From Mycolicibacter longobardus (GTDB taxonomy: Bacteria > Actinomycetota > Actinomycetes > Mycobacteriales > Mycobacteriaceae): a DNA stretch of 64,000 nt. The notes under the pieces are model-generated. The model was not told where the DNA came from. It worked only from the letters and a program-made list of their open reading frames with translations, and did no database searches. The DNA lies in assembly GCF_002102265.1 (NCBI RefSeq), contig NZ_LQPG01000026.1, positions 1 to 64,000 of the forward strand, given 5' to 3'. Of the stretch, positions 44,300-53,896 are shown in pieces. Made by a program: the position numbers and the translations under genes. How positions within the stretch are numbered: the first letter of the stretch is position 1; each line of letters starts with the position of its first letter.

Positions 44300-45967
44300 T
44301 CACCGACCGTAGGCGCGCAACCCGTCACGGATCGCGGCTTGGGCGGCCACGTCGCACTCGTTGTAGCTCAGACACCATGCCCGGGCGGCGTCGGCTTCTG
44401 GGCCGTGCCCACGGGCCGTCTCGATAGCGCCCTGGGACGCCAGACCGCCCGGATCTTCGACATCCCACCGGAAGCCGAAGAACCCCGCGACATTCTTGAC
44501 AGACGAGGGTGTGCGGGCGAAAAACGTTGCATCGAACCACTTCCGCAGGTCGTAGGTGAGTCCGTCGAGTGCCTGCTCGACGTCGGCGAATCTGCGGGTG
44601 TTCGAGATCTCGGGGTGGTGCCAGTGAAAGATTTGGAGCGTCTTGCCCTCTCGATCCGCTCTGGTGCGCAATCGCTGTATCCGGGAGGCGAATTCAGCCG
44701 CGAGTTCAGCCTCTCCGGCCTCGTCGAGCGGGCAGAATGACACCACGGGCTGATAGCTGGCGGTGGCGTCGTCCTGGCCGTCGCGAATACGCAGGCCCCA
44801 CTGATAGATCCGGCCCTCGGTGTCCCATTCGATATCGAAGTCGACTTCGATGCCGGCGGCGGGAACCTCGACCCGGTCTGGTTCGTGCGCCTCGAAATCG
44901 ACTCCGGAGCAACTCATCCGGGCCCGCCGGACAGCGTTGGCCAACCGGTCGCCGGGCTTCTTGGTGCCCACCGAATGGACACTGAACGCGTCGAGGTGGG
45001 CGTTGACGTCGACGGCGGCCAACTGTGCCGCGCTCAAGGCCGCACCGTCGCCGCAGTGCTGATACAGGTACTGCCACTCCCGGACAGTGAGGTGGCCGGC
45101 CTCGATCACAAATGAGGCGTCATCCGCACCGGCCGCTGTGGCGCAGCAGTCGAACCACGCGCAGGTGGCGCAGTCACTGATCCGATAGGGCCGCACCAGT
45201 TCTCGGCCGGACATGGCGGCATGCGCGACTTCGAGGCGGAACGAAAACTCATGGTCATAGCGCTGCAGCGCGGAGCGCGGCTTGCGGTGTGCCGGGTCAC
45301 TGGCCGAATACGTCAGGATGTTCTCCGCGTCGAGGTCGTACCACGTGATACCTCGCGGCTCACCGAAAACCTCGGTGAAATCGGAGCTACCGATGATTCC
45401 GCCGCGATTCGCCCCGGCGTGATACCCCAGCTCCTGCAGCATCCGGGTGTAATGCGCCAACTGCATGACGTCGTCACGCCAGCGCGTCCCGCGATCGCTG
45501 TAGCCGGGATGGGTCGCCTGCCGATCAGGTGCCGACAGCGTCGACACCTCCACCGTGGATCGTTTCGACGCGCTCAGGGTGCGGTGGTTCTTGATGTCGA
45601 TGGGCAGATAGCCGTCCCGGTGCCTGACCAAGACATCCGGCAGTCCCATGCGGCCGTTGATATCCGGCAGGCGCCCGCCGACGATCACCGCGACACCGGC
45701 ATCCATCGCAGCCACGGTGCGTTGCTGGCGTTCGGCGCGACCGATCTCGGAGTCGAGCGCCAGCAGTCGCTCCGAGTAGTCGCCGTAGCGGTCCCGGAAC
45801 TCGTCGAGAACCGCTTTCTCGAACGCGATTCCGGCATCGCGCAGGGCCTCCAGGTCCGGCCGCGGGGGAGCCCGCTCCGGGATGCCCGGCGCGAACTGGT
45901 TGTGGGTGACGCGGGCACACTGTTTGGCCGGGTATCCGCCGAGTGTCACCCGTGCCATCGCGTTCAT
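44300..45967 (-). CDS. TM0106-family RecB-like nuclease
   Basis: The product is 555 residues. The N-terminal PD-(D/E)XK nuclease has the catalytic GLPDVLVRHRDGYLPIDIKNHR (acidic residue then IDIKN) and a Cys cluster SDCATCAWFDCC that may bind Fe-S. The C-terminal half looks like an RNase H-fold domain (VDFDIEWDTEGRIYQWGLRI...). Proteins of this two-domain type are widespread in actinobacteria and presumed to act in DNA repair. It starts at ATG 45967, with ATG 45958 also possible. It overlaps the upstream membrane-protein stop by 4 bases, so the pair is coupled. Confidence 0.8.
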   Translation of the reverse strand: MNAMARVTLGGYPAKQCARVTHNQFAPGIPERAPPRPDLEALRDAGIAFEKAVLDEFRDRYGDYSERLLALDSEIGRAERQQRTVAAMDAGVAVIVGGRLPDINGRMGLPDVLVRHRDGYLPIDIKNHRTLSASKRSTVEVSTLSAPDRQATHPGYSDRGTRWRDDVMQLAHYTRMLQELGYHAGANRGGIIGSSDFTEVFGEPRGITWYDLDAENILTYSASDPAHRKPRSALQRYDHEFSFRLEVAHAAMSGRELVRPYRISDCATCAWFDCCATAAGADDASFVIEAGHLTVREWQYLYQHCGDGAALSAAQLAAVDVNAHLDAFSVHSVGTKKPGDRLANAVRRARMSCSGVDFEAHEPDRVEVPAAGIEVDFDIEWDTEGRIYQWGLRIRDGQDDATASYQPVVSFCPLDEAGEAELAAEFASRIQRLRTRADREGKTLQIFHWHHPEISNTRRFADVEQALDGLTYDLRKWFDATFFARTPSSVKNVAGFFGFRWDVEDPGGLASQGAIETARGHGPEADAARAWCLSYNECDVAAQAAIRDGLRAYGR

Positions 45968-46581
45968 CGGTGTGTCGCGTGATCCTGTGGTGTCGACCGC
46001 CCTGCGGCAGCGGCGATTTCACCGATCAGCGCCGCGACGACCCCGAACGCGAAGTACAGCGGGACCAGCCACGGCGCCACCCCGAACAGCGAGTCCGAAT
46101 CAGAGGCGTAGCGGAACTGCCCCGCCGCGGCGATCGCGATCTCCACAGCCGGGCCGACGAGCGCGGCCAGCACACCGCAGACAATCGCGGGACGATCTCC
46201 CAAGGCGCAGAAGGTGATCGCGGCGAACGCGCAGATCAACGTCGTGACGGGAACTTCCGGCGCGGTGTGCAGCAGAGCGGTGACGACGTAGCTGCCCAGC
46301 ACGGCGGCCAGGCCGGCCACCCCCTGACGGAAGGTGACCGCCGTCCGGGGCGAGGGGAGATGCAGTCGCAGCTCTGCCAGGATCACGGTGGCGGCGCCGA
46401 CCATGATCGGAAAACTTATCGGGCTGCTCCACACGAACGGCAACGCGTGCGATGCCGCCAGGTACTCGGTGGTCCCGGTGATCACATGGGAATGGTCACC
46501 GATCAGCCCGGCTGCCGCACCGACCACGAACAGCAGGAGCGCGATTGAGGGTCGTAGTTTCACCACCGCAGTATCGTCCAT
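45964..46581 (-). CDS. Multi-pass membrane protein
   Basis: The product is 205 residues with about six hydrophobic helices (IALLLFVVGAAAGLIGDHSHV, ISFPIMVGAATVILAELRL, GVAGLAAVLGSYVVTALLH, and others) and the conserved-looking GDHSHVITGTTEYL loop. I do not recognise the family. Its ATG at 46581 lies only 3 bp from the start of the divergent methyltransferase gene, and no RBS is visible for either, so leaderless transcripts are likely. The stop overlaps the nuclease start. Confidence 0.75.
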   Translation of the reverse strand: MDDTAVVKLRPSIALLLFVVGAAAGLIGDHSHVITGTTEYLAASHALPFVWSSPISFPIMVGAATVILAELRLHLPSPRTAVTFRQGVAGLAAVLGSYVVTALLHTAPEVPVTTLICAFAAITFCALGDRPAIVCGVLAALVGPAVEIAIAAAGQFRYASDSDSLFGVAPWLVPLYFAFGVVAALIGEIAAAAGRSTPQDHATHR

Positions 46582-46584
46582 CGG

Positions 46585-47178
46585 GTGAGTGCCGAGGACC
46601 GCGCCCGCTGGGATGAGCGATACGCGGGCCGGGGCGCGCCGGCGCCGGAGGCGATCGGCCCGGCCGCGGTGTTCGGGGCCTTCGTGGACATGTTCCCGAC
46701 CACGGGCCACGCGGTCGACGTCGCCTGCGGACAGGGGGCCGGGGCGGTCTGGCTGGCCTGGCGGGGCCTGCAGGTCGCGGGGTTCGACATCTCGCCGGTC
46801 GCCATCGAGCAGGCCCGGGAGCTGGCGAGGCGCTGCGGTGTCGGCGACAGGTGCCGGTTCGACGTCGTCGACCTCGACGACGGCCTGCCGGACGGGCCGC
46901 CCGCCGATGTCGTCTACTGCGCCCGATTCCGCGACCGCCGGCTCGACGTGCCCATGGCCGAACGGCTGGCCCCGGGGGGACTGCTGGCGGTCACCGCCCT
47001 GTGCCAGGTCGGCAGCGCCGGGGGGCGTTTCCGGACCGCCCCCGGTGAGCTGCGCGCGGCGTTCACCGGACTTGATGTGATCGCCGACGGCGAAGGCGAC
47101 GGACTGGCGTGGCTACTGGCGCGACGCCGGGTCGCCGTGGGTGTCGCCGGGGATGCGGAAGGGGCCGGACGGGACTAA
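46585..47178 (+). CDS. Class I SAM-dependent methyltransferase
   Basis: The product is 197 residues. SAM motif I VDVACGQGAGAVWLA, acidic loop GFDISPVAIEQA, motif II region PADVVYCARF, and LAPGGLLAVTALC. The Trp/Tyr-containing start WDERYAGRG resembles the TehB/thiopurine-methyltransferase-like group. Substrate unknown. A GTG start without a leader RBS, 3 bp from the divergent membrane-protein start. The stop overlaps the end of the NlpC/P60-like gene by 4 bases. Confidence 0.85.
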   Translation: MSAEDRARWDERYAGRGAPAPEAIGPAAVFGAFVDMFPTTGHAVDVACGQGAGAVWLAWRGLQVAGFDISPVAIEQARELARRCGVGDRCRFDVVDLDDGLPDGPPADVVYCARFRDRRLDVPMAERLAPGGLLAVTALCQVGSAGGRFRTAPGELRAAFTGLDVIADGEGDGLAWLLARRRVAVGVAGDAEGAGRD

Positions 47179-47828
47179 GCCTGCGGCGGCGCCTCCTGGT
47201 CGGCGGGCGCCGGGCCGGGCTCGGCCGGGGCCGGGGCCTCGTCGAGCGGCAGAGCGTCCATGGGCGGTGCCTCGCCGGGGGGCGCAATCGGCGCGTCGAA
47301 CGGCGCCTCGATCGGTGCGTCGAGCGGTGGGGCCTCCAGCGGCGCTGCGGCCAGCTCGATGGCCATCGGCTCGCCCATCGGCACGGCGGCGGGCTCGGGG
47401 GCCGGCTCCACCATGGCGGCGAACTCAACCACCGGCGCTTCCTCGGCGGGTGCCTCGGGCTCCATCGGCAGGTACATGTGGTGGGTGAACTGACGCTGGT
47501 AGGCGCCGCCGCCACCGATCCTGACTCCGCCGGGCTCGCCGCTGGCCACGGGCGTGCCGTCGGGCAGGGTCACCGCGGTGTGATAGCTGTTCCAGCCCAC
47601 CACCACGGCGTTGGGGGCGGTGCCGTACCGGAAGCCGCGAGCCAGCAGTGCCGACTCCTCGTTGGCGGTGTGGAACCGGCCGCTGAAGGCCGGCCGGCCG
47701 CTGGCTACGTTGGACACCCACGAGGCCAGGCCGGAGCAGTCCGTTCCGGCGGGGGTGTTCCCACCGACGATGTACGGCGTACCGGTGACCTGATGGACCA
47801 GCGCTAATAGTGCTTCGAGACCAGACAT
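47175..47828 (-). CDS. NlpC/P60-like protein with Ala/Pro-rich tail
   Basis: The product is 217 residues. The N-terminal 110 residues have a Cys-protease core: YIVGGNTPAGTDCSGLASWVSNV (nucleophile Cys) and WNSYHTAVTLPDGTPVASGE (His). The rest is a low-complexity Ala/Pro/Glu tail with repeats of the type PxDAPIEAPFDAP. There is no signal peptide, so it may be a type VII cargo, phage-lysin-like, or internal; this is unresolved. The ATG at 47828 is the best fit; ATG 47840 lies just upstream and no RBS decides it. Confidence 0.75.
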   Translation of the reverse strand: MSGLEALLALVHQVTGTPYIVGGNTPAGTDCSGLASWVSNVASGRPAFSGRFHTANEESALLARGFRYGTAPNAVVVGWNSYHTAVTLPDGTPVASGEPGGVRIGGGGAYQRQFTHHMYLPMEPEAPAEEAPVVEFAAMVEPAPEPAAVPMGEPMAIELAAAPLEAPPLDAPIEAPFDAPIAPPGEAPPMDALPLDEAPAPAEPGPAPADQEAPPQA

Positions 47829-48154
47829 GAGCAGGCACATTAACAATGGCTAACTGAGCTCACCAAAATCTGTGGCCCGCATCACGTTTGGCGTTCATCT
47901 TGTTAAGCGTTACGCGCACAACGGAAAAGACCAGGTAGATCGGCGAAAATGCGCGGAGAGACCGGTTTTCGAGCGTAATCGCAGGTAGAAGCCTCGCATG
48001 TGTTAGTTGAGAGTGGTTGCAACGGCTCCGAATTCGCATTTCGAAGATGAAATTGCCTGATGAATGGGTTGTTTGCCCACCCATTACCGGCGGTATCGGT
48101 GAAAATAACTGGCGCGGAGGGTGTGTCGTTCCGGCACTCCGGCAGTGATACTGA
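47829..48154. other. AT-rich intergenic region without a gene
   Basis: This 326-bp stretch between the NlpC/P60-like gene and the acyl-CoA dehydrogenase end is noticeably richer in A and T than the surroundings. Short open frames have no RBS and no coding character. It probably holds the promoter of the NlpC/P60-like gene and the 3' untranslated end of the dehydrogenase gene. No repeat or RNA gene was recognised. Confidence 0.5.
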
Positions 48155-49333
48155 TTACAGTGCGCGCTGGGCCTTCTTGACGAGGTTCGATCCGATGATC
48201 AACCTCTGGATCTCGCTGGTGCCCTCGTAGAGCCGTAGTAGTCGGACATCGCGGTAGATGCGCTCGACCGGCACGCCGCGGATGTACCCGCTGCCGCCAT
48301 GGATCTGCACCGCCAGGTCGGCGACCTTGCCGGCCATCTCGGTGCAGAAGAGTTTGGCCACCGAGGGCGCTATCCGGCGATCTTCGTCGGTGATCCATTT
48401 GCGGGCCGCATCGCGGACCAGTGCCTGGCCGGCCAGGACTCCGGTCTGTTGGTCGGCGAGCATCGCCTGAACCAGCTGGAAGTCACCGATGATGCTGCCG
48501 CCCTGGGTGGCGGTGGCGGCGTAGCTCACCGATTCGTCCAGCGCACGCTGGGCTGCTCCCACCGCCAGGGCCGCGATATGGATGCGGCCGCGTGCCAGGG
48601 ATGTCATCGCCGCCCGGTAGCCGATGTCCTCGCTGCCCCCGACCAGGGCGGTGGCGGGCAGGCGTACGCCGGAGAAGCTGACATCGGCAGTGCTGGAGCC
48701 CTCCTGGCCCATCTTGGCGTCCTTGGCGCCGACCTCGACTCCCGCGGTGTCGGCCGGTACGAGGAAGACCGCGATGCCGGCGCCGCGTTCGTCGGCCGGC
48801 CGGGTTCGGGCGAACACCACGAACAAGTCGGCCAGCGGTGCGTTGGTGATGAAGCGTTTCTGGCCGTCCAGCACCCAAGCCGCGTCCTCTCCGGAGCCGT
48901 CGCGGACGGCTCTGGTGCGCAGCCCCGCGGGGTTGGAGCCTGCTCCGGGTTCGGTGAGGGCGAAGGAGGCGACCGCACCGGAAGCGATGGGCGCCAGCCA
49001 ACGCTCCTTCTGTTCCTCGGTGCCGAACCCGACGAGAACCTGCCCGGCGATGCCGTTGTTGGTGCCGAACATCGACCGGACCGACGGGCAGGTGTAGCCC
49101 AGCTCCATGGCCAGTTCCACGTCCTGGGCCAGATTCAGGCCCAGCCCGCCCCACTCCTGGGGGATCGCATAGCCGAACAGGCCCAGGTCCTTGGCCGCCT
49201 GCCGCAGGTCGTCCGGCACTCGATCGGTGTCGAGGATCTCCTGTTCCCGGGGGAGCACCACAGTCCGGACAAACCGGCGGGTTTGGGACAGGATTTCGGC
49301 GAAGACGTCGTCGTCGACGGCTGCACTCGTCAT
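48155..49333 (-). CDS. Acyl-CoA dehydrogenase (minus strand)
   Basis: The product is 392 residues, typical length. FAD-binding segments FALTEPGAGSNPAGLRTRA and KRFITNAPLADLFVVFAR are present, and the C-terminal end has IHGGSGYIRGVPVERIYRDVRLLRLYEGTSEIQRLII, where the Glu of YEGTSE is the usual catalytic base. It oxidises an acyl-CoA to the enoyl-CoA. The ATG at 49333 follows AAAGGGG. It is divergent from the SDR-thiolase-dehydrogenase operon, with a 19-bp palindrome between. Confidence 0.92.
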   Translation of the reverse strand: MTSAAVDDDVFAEILSQTRRFVRTVVLPREQEILDTDRVPDDLRQAAKDLGLFGYAIPQEWGGLGLNLAQDVELAMELGYTCPSVRSMFGTNNGIAGQVLVGFGTEEQKERWLAPIASGAVASFALTEPGAGSNPAGLRTRAVRDGSGEDAAWVLDGQKRFITNAPLADLFVVFARTRPADERGAGIAVFLVPADTAGVEVGAKDAKMGQEGSSTADVSFSGVRLPATALVGGSEDIGYRAAMTSLARGRIHIAALAVGAAQRALDESVSYAATATQGGSIIGDFQLVQAMLADQQTGVLAGQALVRDAARKWITDEDRRIAPSVAKLFCTEMAGKVADLAVQIHGGSGYIRGVPVERIYRDVRLLRLYEGTSEIQRLIIGSNLVKKAQRAL

Positions 49334-49363
49334 GACACGGCCCCTTTCGGCACTGGCCCGGGA

Positions 49364-49382
49364 ATCATATATGAAATATGAT
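49364..49382. promoter_or_regulatory. Operator-like 19-bp palindrome in the divergent promoter
   Basis: ATCATAT-ATGAA-ATATGAT is a perfect 7-bp inverted repeat in a GC-rich context, 31 bp from the minus-strand dehydrogenase start and 44 bp from the SDR start. The AT-rich arms fit a GntR or TetR site; the GntR gene at 52577 in the same operon is the natural candidate. Confidence 0.7.
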
Positions 49383-49425
49383 GTGCCGGACCACGGGCGG
49401 GTACGGATGTAGAGGACGGTTTCGG

Positions 49426-50163
49426 GTGGCATTACTGAACGGGCAGACCGCGGTGATCACCGGCGGCGCACAGGGCCTGGGCTTCGCGATCGCACAACGC
49501 TTCGTCGCCGAGGGCGCCCGCGTGGTGTTGGGCGATCTGAACCTGGAGGCGACCGAGGAGGCGGCTCGGCGCCTCGGCGCCGATGTGGCCGTGGCGGTAC
49601 GCACCGACGTGACCAGTTCCGCGGACGTCGACGCACTGGTGGGTGTGGCCACCGAGCGGTTCGGCGGCCTCGACATCATGGTGAACAACGCCGGCATCAC
49701 CCGCGACGCCACCATGCGCAAGATGACCGAGGACGACTTCGACCAGGTGATCGCGGTGCACCTCAAGGGCACCTGGAACGGACTACGCGCGGCCGCGGCG
49801 ATCATGCGGGAGCAGAAGCGCGGCGCGATCGTCAACATGTCCTCTATCTCGGGCAAGGTCGGCATGGTCGGCCAGACGAATTACTCTGCCGCCAAGGCCG
49901 GCATCGTCGGCATGACCAAGGCCGCCAGCAAGGAGCTGGCCTACCTCGGTGTGCGGGTCAACGCGATCCAGCCGGGGTTGATCCGCTCGGCGATGACCGA
50001 GGCCATGCCGCAGCGGATCTGGGACTCGAAAGTGGCCGAGGTGCCGCTGGGCCGGGCCGGCGAGCCCGACGAGGTGGCGGGCGTGGCGTTGTTCCTGGCC
50101 TCCGACTTGTCCTCCTATATGACGGGCACCGTGCTCGAGGTGACCGGCGGTAGGCACCTGTGA
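49426..50163 (+). CDS. SDR-family 3-oxoacyl/3-hydroxyacyl reductase (FabG-like)
   Basis: The product is 245 residues. A classical SDR with the cofactor motif [16 protein letters not shown] ([10 protein letters not shown]), catalytic Ser ([10 protein letters not shown]) and YxxxK (NYSAAKAG). The GDLN after strand 2 favours NAD(H), fitting a beta-oxidation 3-hydroxyacyl-CoA dehydrogenase role, consistent with thiolase and dehydrogenase next door. The GTG at 49426 has GAGGA 9 nt upstream. It overlaps the thiolase by 4 bases. Confidence 0.9.
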   Translation: MALLNGQTAVITGGAQGLGFAIAQRFVAEGARVVLGDLNLEATEEAARRLGADVAVAVRTDVTSSADVDALVGVATERFGGLDIMVNNAGITRDATMRKMTEDDFDQVIAVHLKGTWNGLRAAAAIMREQKRGAIVNMSSISGKVGMVGQTNYSAAKAGIVGMTKAASKELAYLGVRVNAIQPGLIRSAMTEAMPQRIWDSKVAEVPLGRAGEPDEVAGVALFLASDLSSYMTGTVLEVTGGRHL

Positions 50164-51377
50164 CCCTGCGCGAGGCGGTCATCTGCGAACCGGTTCGCAC
50201 CCCCATCGGCCGCTACGGCGGCATGTTCAAGTCGCTGACCGCCGTCGAGCTCGGCGTCGCCGCGCTGACCGGACTGCTGCAGCGCACCGGCCTACCCGCC
50301 GACGCGATCGACGACGTTGTGTTGGGCCACTGTTATCCGAGCAGCGAGGCGCCCGCGATCGGACGGGTGGTCGCGCTGGATGCCGGCCTGCCGGTGACGG
50401 TTCCGGGCATGCAGGTCGACCGGCGATGCGGATCGGGCCTGCAGGCGGTCATCCAGGCCTGCCTGCAGGTCGGCGCCGGGGTGCACGACGTGGTGATCGC
50501 CGGGGGCGCGGAGAGCATGAGCAACGTGGTGTTCTACTCCACCGATATGCGCTGGGGCGGCGGGCGCGGCGGCGTTCGGGTGCACGACGCCCTGGCGCGC
50601 GGCCGGACCACGGCGGGCGGGCAGCACCATCCGGTGCCCGGCGGCATGTTGGAGACCGCCGAGAATCTGCGCCGGCAGTATCGGATCTCCCGCGCCGAGC
50701 AGGACGAACTGGCGGTGACCTCGCACCAGCGCGCGGTGGCGGCCGCGCAAACCGGCGTGCTCGCCGAGGAGATCATCGCGGTCACGGTGCGCTCCCGCGC
50801 CGGCGAGCAACGGATCGACACCGATGAGCATCCCCGGGCGGACACCTCGGTGGAGTCGCTGGGCCGACTCAAACCTGTTCTGGGCAAAAGCGATCCGGAG
50901 GCAACGGTCACCGCCGGCAATTCCAGCGGCCAGAACGACGCGGCCTCGATGTGTGTGGTGACCACCCCGGACAAGGCCGAGCAGCTGGGCCTGAAGCCGT
51001 TGGTTCGGCTGGTCTCCTGGGGTGTGGCCGGGGTGAAGCCGGACGTCATGGGTATCGGTCCGGTCCCGGCGACGCAGGTCGCCCTGGCCAAGGCAGGACT
51101 CGGGCTCGCCGACATGGACCTGATCGAGCTCAACGAAGCATTCGCCGCCCAGGCGCTGGCGGTGATGGCGGAGTGGAAATTCGGTGCCGTGGACCGGGAA
51201 CGGACCAACGTGCATGGCTCCGGGATCTCGCTGGGGCACCCGGTCGGCGCGACCGGAGGCCGGATGCTGGCGACGCTGGCGCGGGAGCTGCACCGCCGCC
51301 AGGCGCGCTACGGCCTGGAAACCATGTGCATCGGAGGCGGTCAGGGGCTGGCCGCCGTGTTCGAGAGGGTGGCCTGA
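50160..51377 (+). CDS. Thiolase (acetyl-CoA acyltransferase)
   Basis: The product is 405 residues. The nucleophile Cys in [14 protein letters not shown], the [11 protein letters not shown] motif, the catalytic His in [15 protein letters not shown] and the second Cys in CIGGGQG are all present. It cleaves 3-ketoacyl-CoA to acetyl-CoA and a shortened acyl-CoA. The GTG overlaps the SDR stop (GTGA), and the acyl-CoA dehydrogenase starts directly after its stop. Confidence 0.93.
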   Translation: MTLREAVICEPVRTPIGRYGGMFKSLTAVELGVAALTGLLQRTGLPADAIDDVVLGHCYPSSEAPAIGRVVALDAGLPVTVPGMQVDRRCGSGLQAVIQACLQVGAGVHDVVIAGGAESMSNVVFYSTDMRWGGGRGGVRVHDALARGRTTAGGQHHPVPGGMLETAENLRRQYRISRAEQDELAVTSHQRAVAAAQTGVLAEEIIAVTVRSRAGEQRIDTDEHPRADTSVESLGRLKPVLGKSDPEATVTAGNSSGQNDAASMCVVTTPDKAEQLGLKPLVRLVSWGVAGVKPDVMGIGPVPATQVALAKAGLGLADMDLIELNEAFAAQALAVMAEWKFGAVDRERTNVHGSGISLGHPVGATGGRMLATLARELHRRQARYGLETMCIGGGQGLAAVFERVA

Positions 51378-52571
51378 ATGACCAGACTGTGCCAGACCTT
51401 GGGTCTGACCGAGAATCAGACCGAGATCATTGCGGCGGTAAGGGCTTTCGTCGACAAGGAGGTCATTCCCAACGCCGCCGAGTTCGAACGTGCCGATGCC
51501 TACCCGCAGGACATCGTCGATGGGATGCGGAGCTTGGGCCTGTTCGGGCTGATGATTCCCGAGGCCTACGGCGGGCTGGGCGAGAGCCTGCTCACCTACG
51601 CGTTGTGTGTCGAGGAACTGGCGCGCGGCTGGATGAGCATCTCCGGGGTGATCAACACCCACTTCATCGTCGCCTACATGCTGCGCCAACACGGCACCGA
51701 TGAGCAGAAGCAGCGCTATCTGCCGGCGATGGCGACCGGCGATGTGCGCGGGGCGTTCTCGATGTCCGAACCCGAGCTCGGCTCCGATGTCGCGGCCATC
51801 CGCACCCGGGCCACCGCCACGCCCGACGGCGACTACATCATCAACGGCCAGAAGATGTGGCTGACCAACGGCGCCACATCGAGCCTGGTGGCGGTGCTGG
51901 TGCACACCGACGAGGGGGCCGACACCCCGCACCGCAACATGACCGCTTTCCTGGTCGAAAAGCCAACCGGCTTCGGCGAAGTGGTGCCCGGGCTGACCAT
52001 CCCCGGCAAGCTCGACAAGCTCGGATACAAGGGCATCGACACCACGGAGATGATCTTCGACGGCTACCGGGCCGGCGCCGGCGACATCCTGGGCGGCACG
52101 ACCGGCCGCGGCTTCTACCAGATGATGGACGGTATCGAGGTCGGCCGGGTCAATGTCGCGGCGCGCGCCTGCGGGGTCGGGATTCGCGCCTTCGAGCTCG
52201 CGGCGCGATACGCCCAGCAGCGCAGCACCTTCGGCAAGCCGATCGCCGAACACCAGGCCGTCGCCTTCGGGCTCGCGGAGATGGCGACCAAGGTGGAGGC
52301 CGCGCACCTGATGGTGGTCAACGCGGCACGGCTGAAGGACTCCGGCGAACGCAACGACCTCGCCGCGGGAATGGCGAAGTACCTGGCCAGCGAATACTGC
52401 AATGAGGTCACCCAACAGAGCTTCCGGATCCACGGCGGCTACGGCTATTCGAAGGAATACGAGATCGAGCGGCTGATGCGTGACGCGCCGTTCCTACTGA
52501 TCGGTGAGGGCACCAGCGAGATCCAGAAGCAGATCATCAGCAAACGACTGCTCGCCGACTACCGCATCTAG
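51378..52571 (+). CDS. Acyl-CoA dehydrogenase (plus strand)
   Basis: The product is 397 residues. It has FSMSEPELGSDVAAIRTRA, KMWLTNGATSSLVAVLVH, the RSTFGKPIAEHQAV segment and IHGGYGYSKEYEIERLMRDAPFLLIGEGTSEIQ; the base Glu is in GEGTSE. It starts immediately after the thiolase stop, so it is coupled. Together with SDR and thiolase it gives most of a beta-oxidation cycle; an enoyl-CoA hydratase is not in the window. Confidence 0.92.
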   Translation: MTRLCQTLGLTENQTEIIAAVRAFVDKEVIPNAAEFERADAYPQDIVDGMRSLGLFGLMIPEAYGGLGESLLTYALCVEELARGWMSISGVINTHFIVAYMLRQHGTDEQKQRYLPAMATGDVRGAFSMSEPELGSDVAAIRTRATATPDGDYIINGQKMWLTNGATSSLVAVLVHTDEGADTPHRNMTAFLVEKPTGFGEVVPGLTIPGKLDKLGYKGIDTTEMIFDGYRAGAGDILGGTTGRGFYQMMDGIEVGRVNVAARACGVGIRAFELAARYAQQRSTFGKPIAEHQAVAFGLAEMATKVEAAHLMVVNAARLKDSGERNDLAAGMAKYLASEYCNEVTQQSFRIHGGYGYSKEYEIERLMRDAPFLLIGEGTSEIQKQIISKRLLADYRI

Positions 52572-52576
52572 AAACC

Positions 52577-53299
52577 ATGTCCGTTCCCGACTTCAGCACC
52601 CGCCCGCAGCTGTCGGAAGCCGTCGCGCGCTTCGTGCGTCAGCGGATCTTCGACGGTGGTTATGCTGCGGGGGAGTACGTCCGATTGGACCAGTTGGCAA
52701 CGGAATTGGGTATCAGCGTCACCCCGGTGCGCGAGGCGTTGTTCGAACTGCGGGCCGAGGGCCTGCTCGACCAGCAGCCGCACCGGGGCTTCGTGGTGTT
52801 GCCGGTGACCAGACGCGATCTGGCCGACGTCGCCGATGTTCAGGCATTCGTCGGCGGCGAGCTGGCGGCACGGGCAGCTGTCGGCATCACCGCGGAGCAG
52901 TTGAGCGAGCTGTATGAGATCCAGTCCCGGCTGGAAGAGGCCTACGCCGGCGACGACGAGGAACGGACGGTGCGGCTCAACCACGATTTCCACCGGGCGA
53001 TCAATGTGGCGGCGGCTTCACCCAAACTCGCCCAGGTGATGTCGCAGATAACCCGGTATGCGCCCGAAGCGGTGTTCCCGACCATCGCCGGGTGGCCGGA
53101 GCGGTCCATGCGGGATCATCGGCGGGTGCTGGCCGCCCTGGCGGCCCACGACGAGACGCTGGCCCGCACCGCCATGGCCGAGCACCTCGCCGCGGGGGTG
53201 GTGCCGCTGATCGAGCACCTGACCGGCCGCGGTGTGGTCGGGTGCGAAGAGAGCGGCGACGCGCATCCCGATCAGCGCCCGTCTCCGGCGGGGACGTGA
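52577..53299 (+). CDS. GntR-family regulator (FCD/FadR type)
   Basis: The product is 240 residues. The N-terminal winged helix has YVRLDQLATELGISVTPVREALFELRAEGLLDQQPHRGFVVLP, typical of GntR. The C-terminal all-helical FCD domain has the metal-binding histidines in LNHDFHRAIN and MRDHRRVLAALAAHD. It is 5 bp after the acyl-CoA dehydrogenase, so it probably autoregulates the cluster via the palindrome at 49364-49382, with an acyl-CoA or related acid as ligand. Confidence 0.9.
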   Translation: MSVPDFSTRPQLSEAVARFVRQRIFDGGYAAGEYVRLDQLATELGISVTPVREALFELRAEGLLDQQPHRGFVVLPVTRRDLADVADVQAFVGGELAARAAVGITAEQLSELYEIQSRLEEAYAGDDEERTVRLNHDFHRAINVAAASPKLAQVMSQITRYAPEAVFPTIAGWPERSMRDHRRVLAALAAHDETLARTAMAEHLAAGVVPLIEHLTGRGVVGCEESGDAHPDQRPSPAGT

Positions 53300-53314
53300 G
53301 ACCGTATCAACACT

Positions 53315-53878
53315 ATGCAGAACCACAGTTACCTGACTTATGAGGAGTTCGGGCGCAAGTTCTTCGAGATCGCGGTCACCGAAGAACGAGTGGCAGCTGC
53401 GTTCGCCGCCATCGCGGGCGACGAGTTCGAGATGCCGCCGATGCGTCAGGGCCCGGGCGGGATCGCCCGGGTCAGCGCCAAGGTGCGGATCGAACAGCCC
53501 CGGGTCACCCGCGACCTGGGCGACCTGATCGCATTCGCGATCCACATTCCGTTGGTGATCGACCTGCTCATCGATCTGCGCCTGGACAAACAGCGTTTCA
53601 CCGTCGCCGGTGACATCGCGCTGCGCGCCACCGCTCGCGCCGCCGAGCCCCTGCTGCTGATCATCGACGTGCCCAAACCGCGGTCGTCGGACATCACCGT
53701 CGAGGTGTCGTCGACATCCATCCGCGGTGAGTTGTTGCGGATCTTCGCCGGCGTCGACGGCGAGATCCGGCGCTTCATCGCCGGCTACGTCGCCGCGGAG
53801 ATCGAGAACCCGCAATCTCAGCGAGCCCAGGTCATCGACGTGGCCGAAAGTGTGGACGCCGCCTGGAACGGAATCTGA
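53315..53878 (+). CDS. Conserved mycobacterial protein of unknown function
   Basis: The product is 187 residues, with no signal peptide. It begins MQNHSYLTYEEFGRKFFEIAVTEERVAAAFAAIAG and includes a strand-rich centre IEQPRVTRDLGDLIAFAIHIP and DVPKPRSSDITVEVSSTSIRGELLRIFAG. It has the look of a lipid- or polyketide-binding-like domain, but I cannot name the family. It lies 15 bp after the GntR gene and may be part of the same transcript. Confidence 0.75.
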   Translation: MQNHSYLTYEEFGRKFFEIAVTEERVAAAFAAIAGDEFEMPPMRQGPGGIARVSAKVRIEQPRVTRDLGDLIAFAIHIPLVIDLLIDLRLDKQRFTVAGDIALRATARAAEPLLLIIDVPKPRSSDITVEVSSTSIRGELLRIFAGVDGEIRRFIAGYVAAEIENPQSQRAQVIDVAESVDAAWNGI

Positions 53879-53896
53879 CCGACCGGGCTGCGACGC

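Noticed and set aside
47860..48084. Small minus-strand ORF in the AT-rich gap
   Set aside because: No RBS, unusual composition and no family resemblance.
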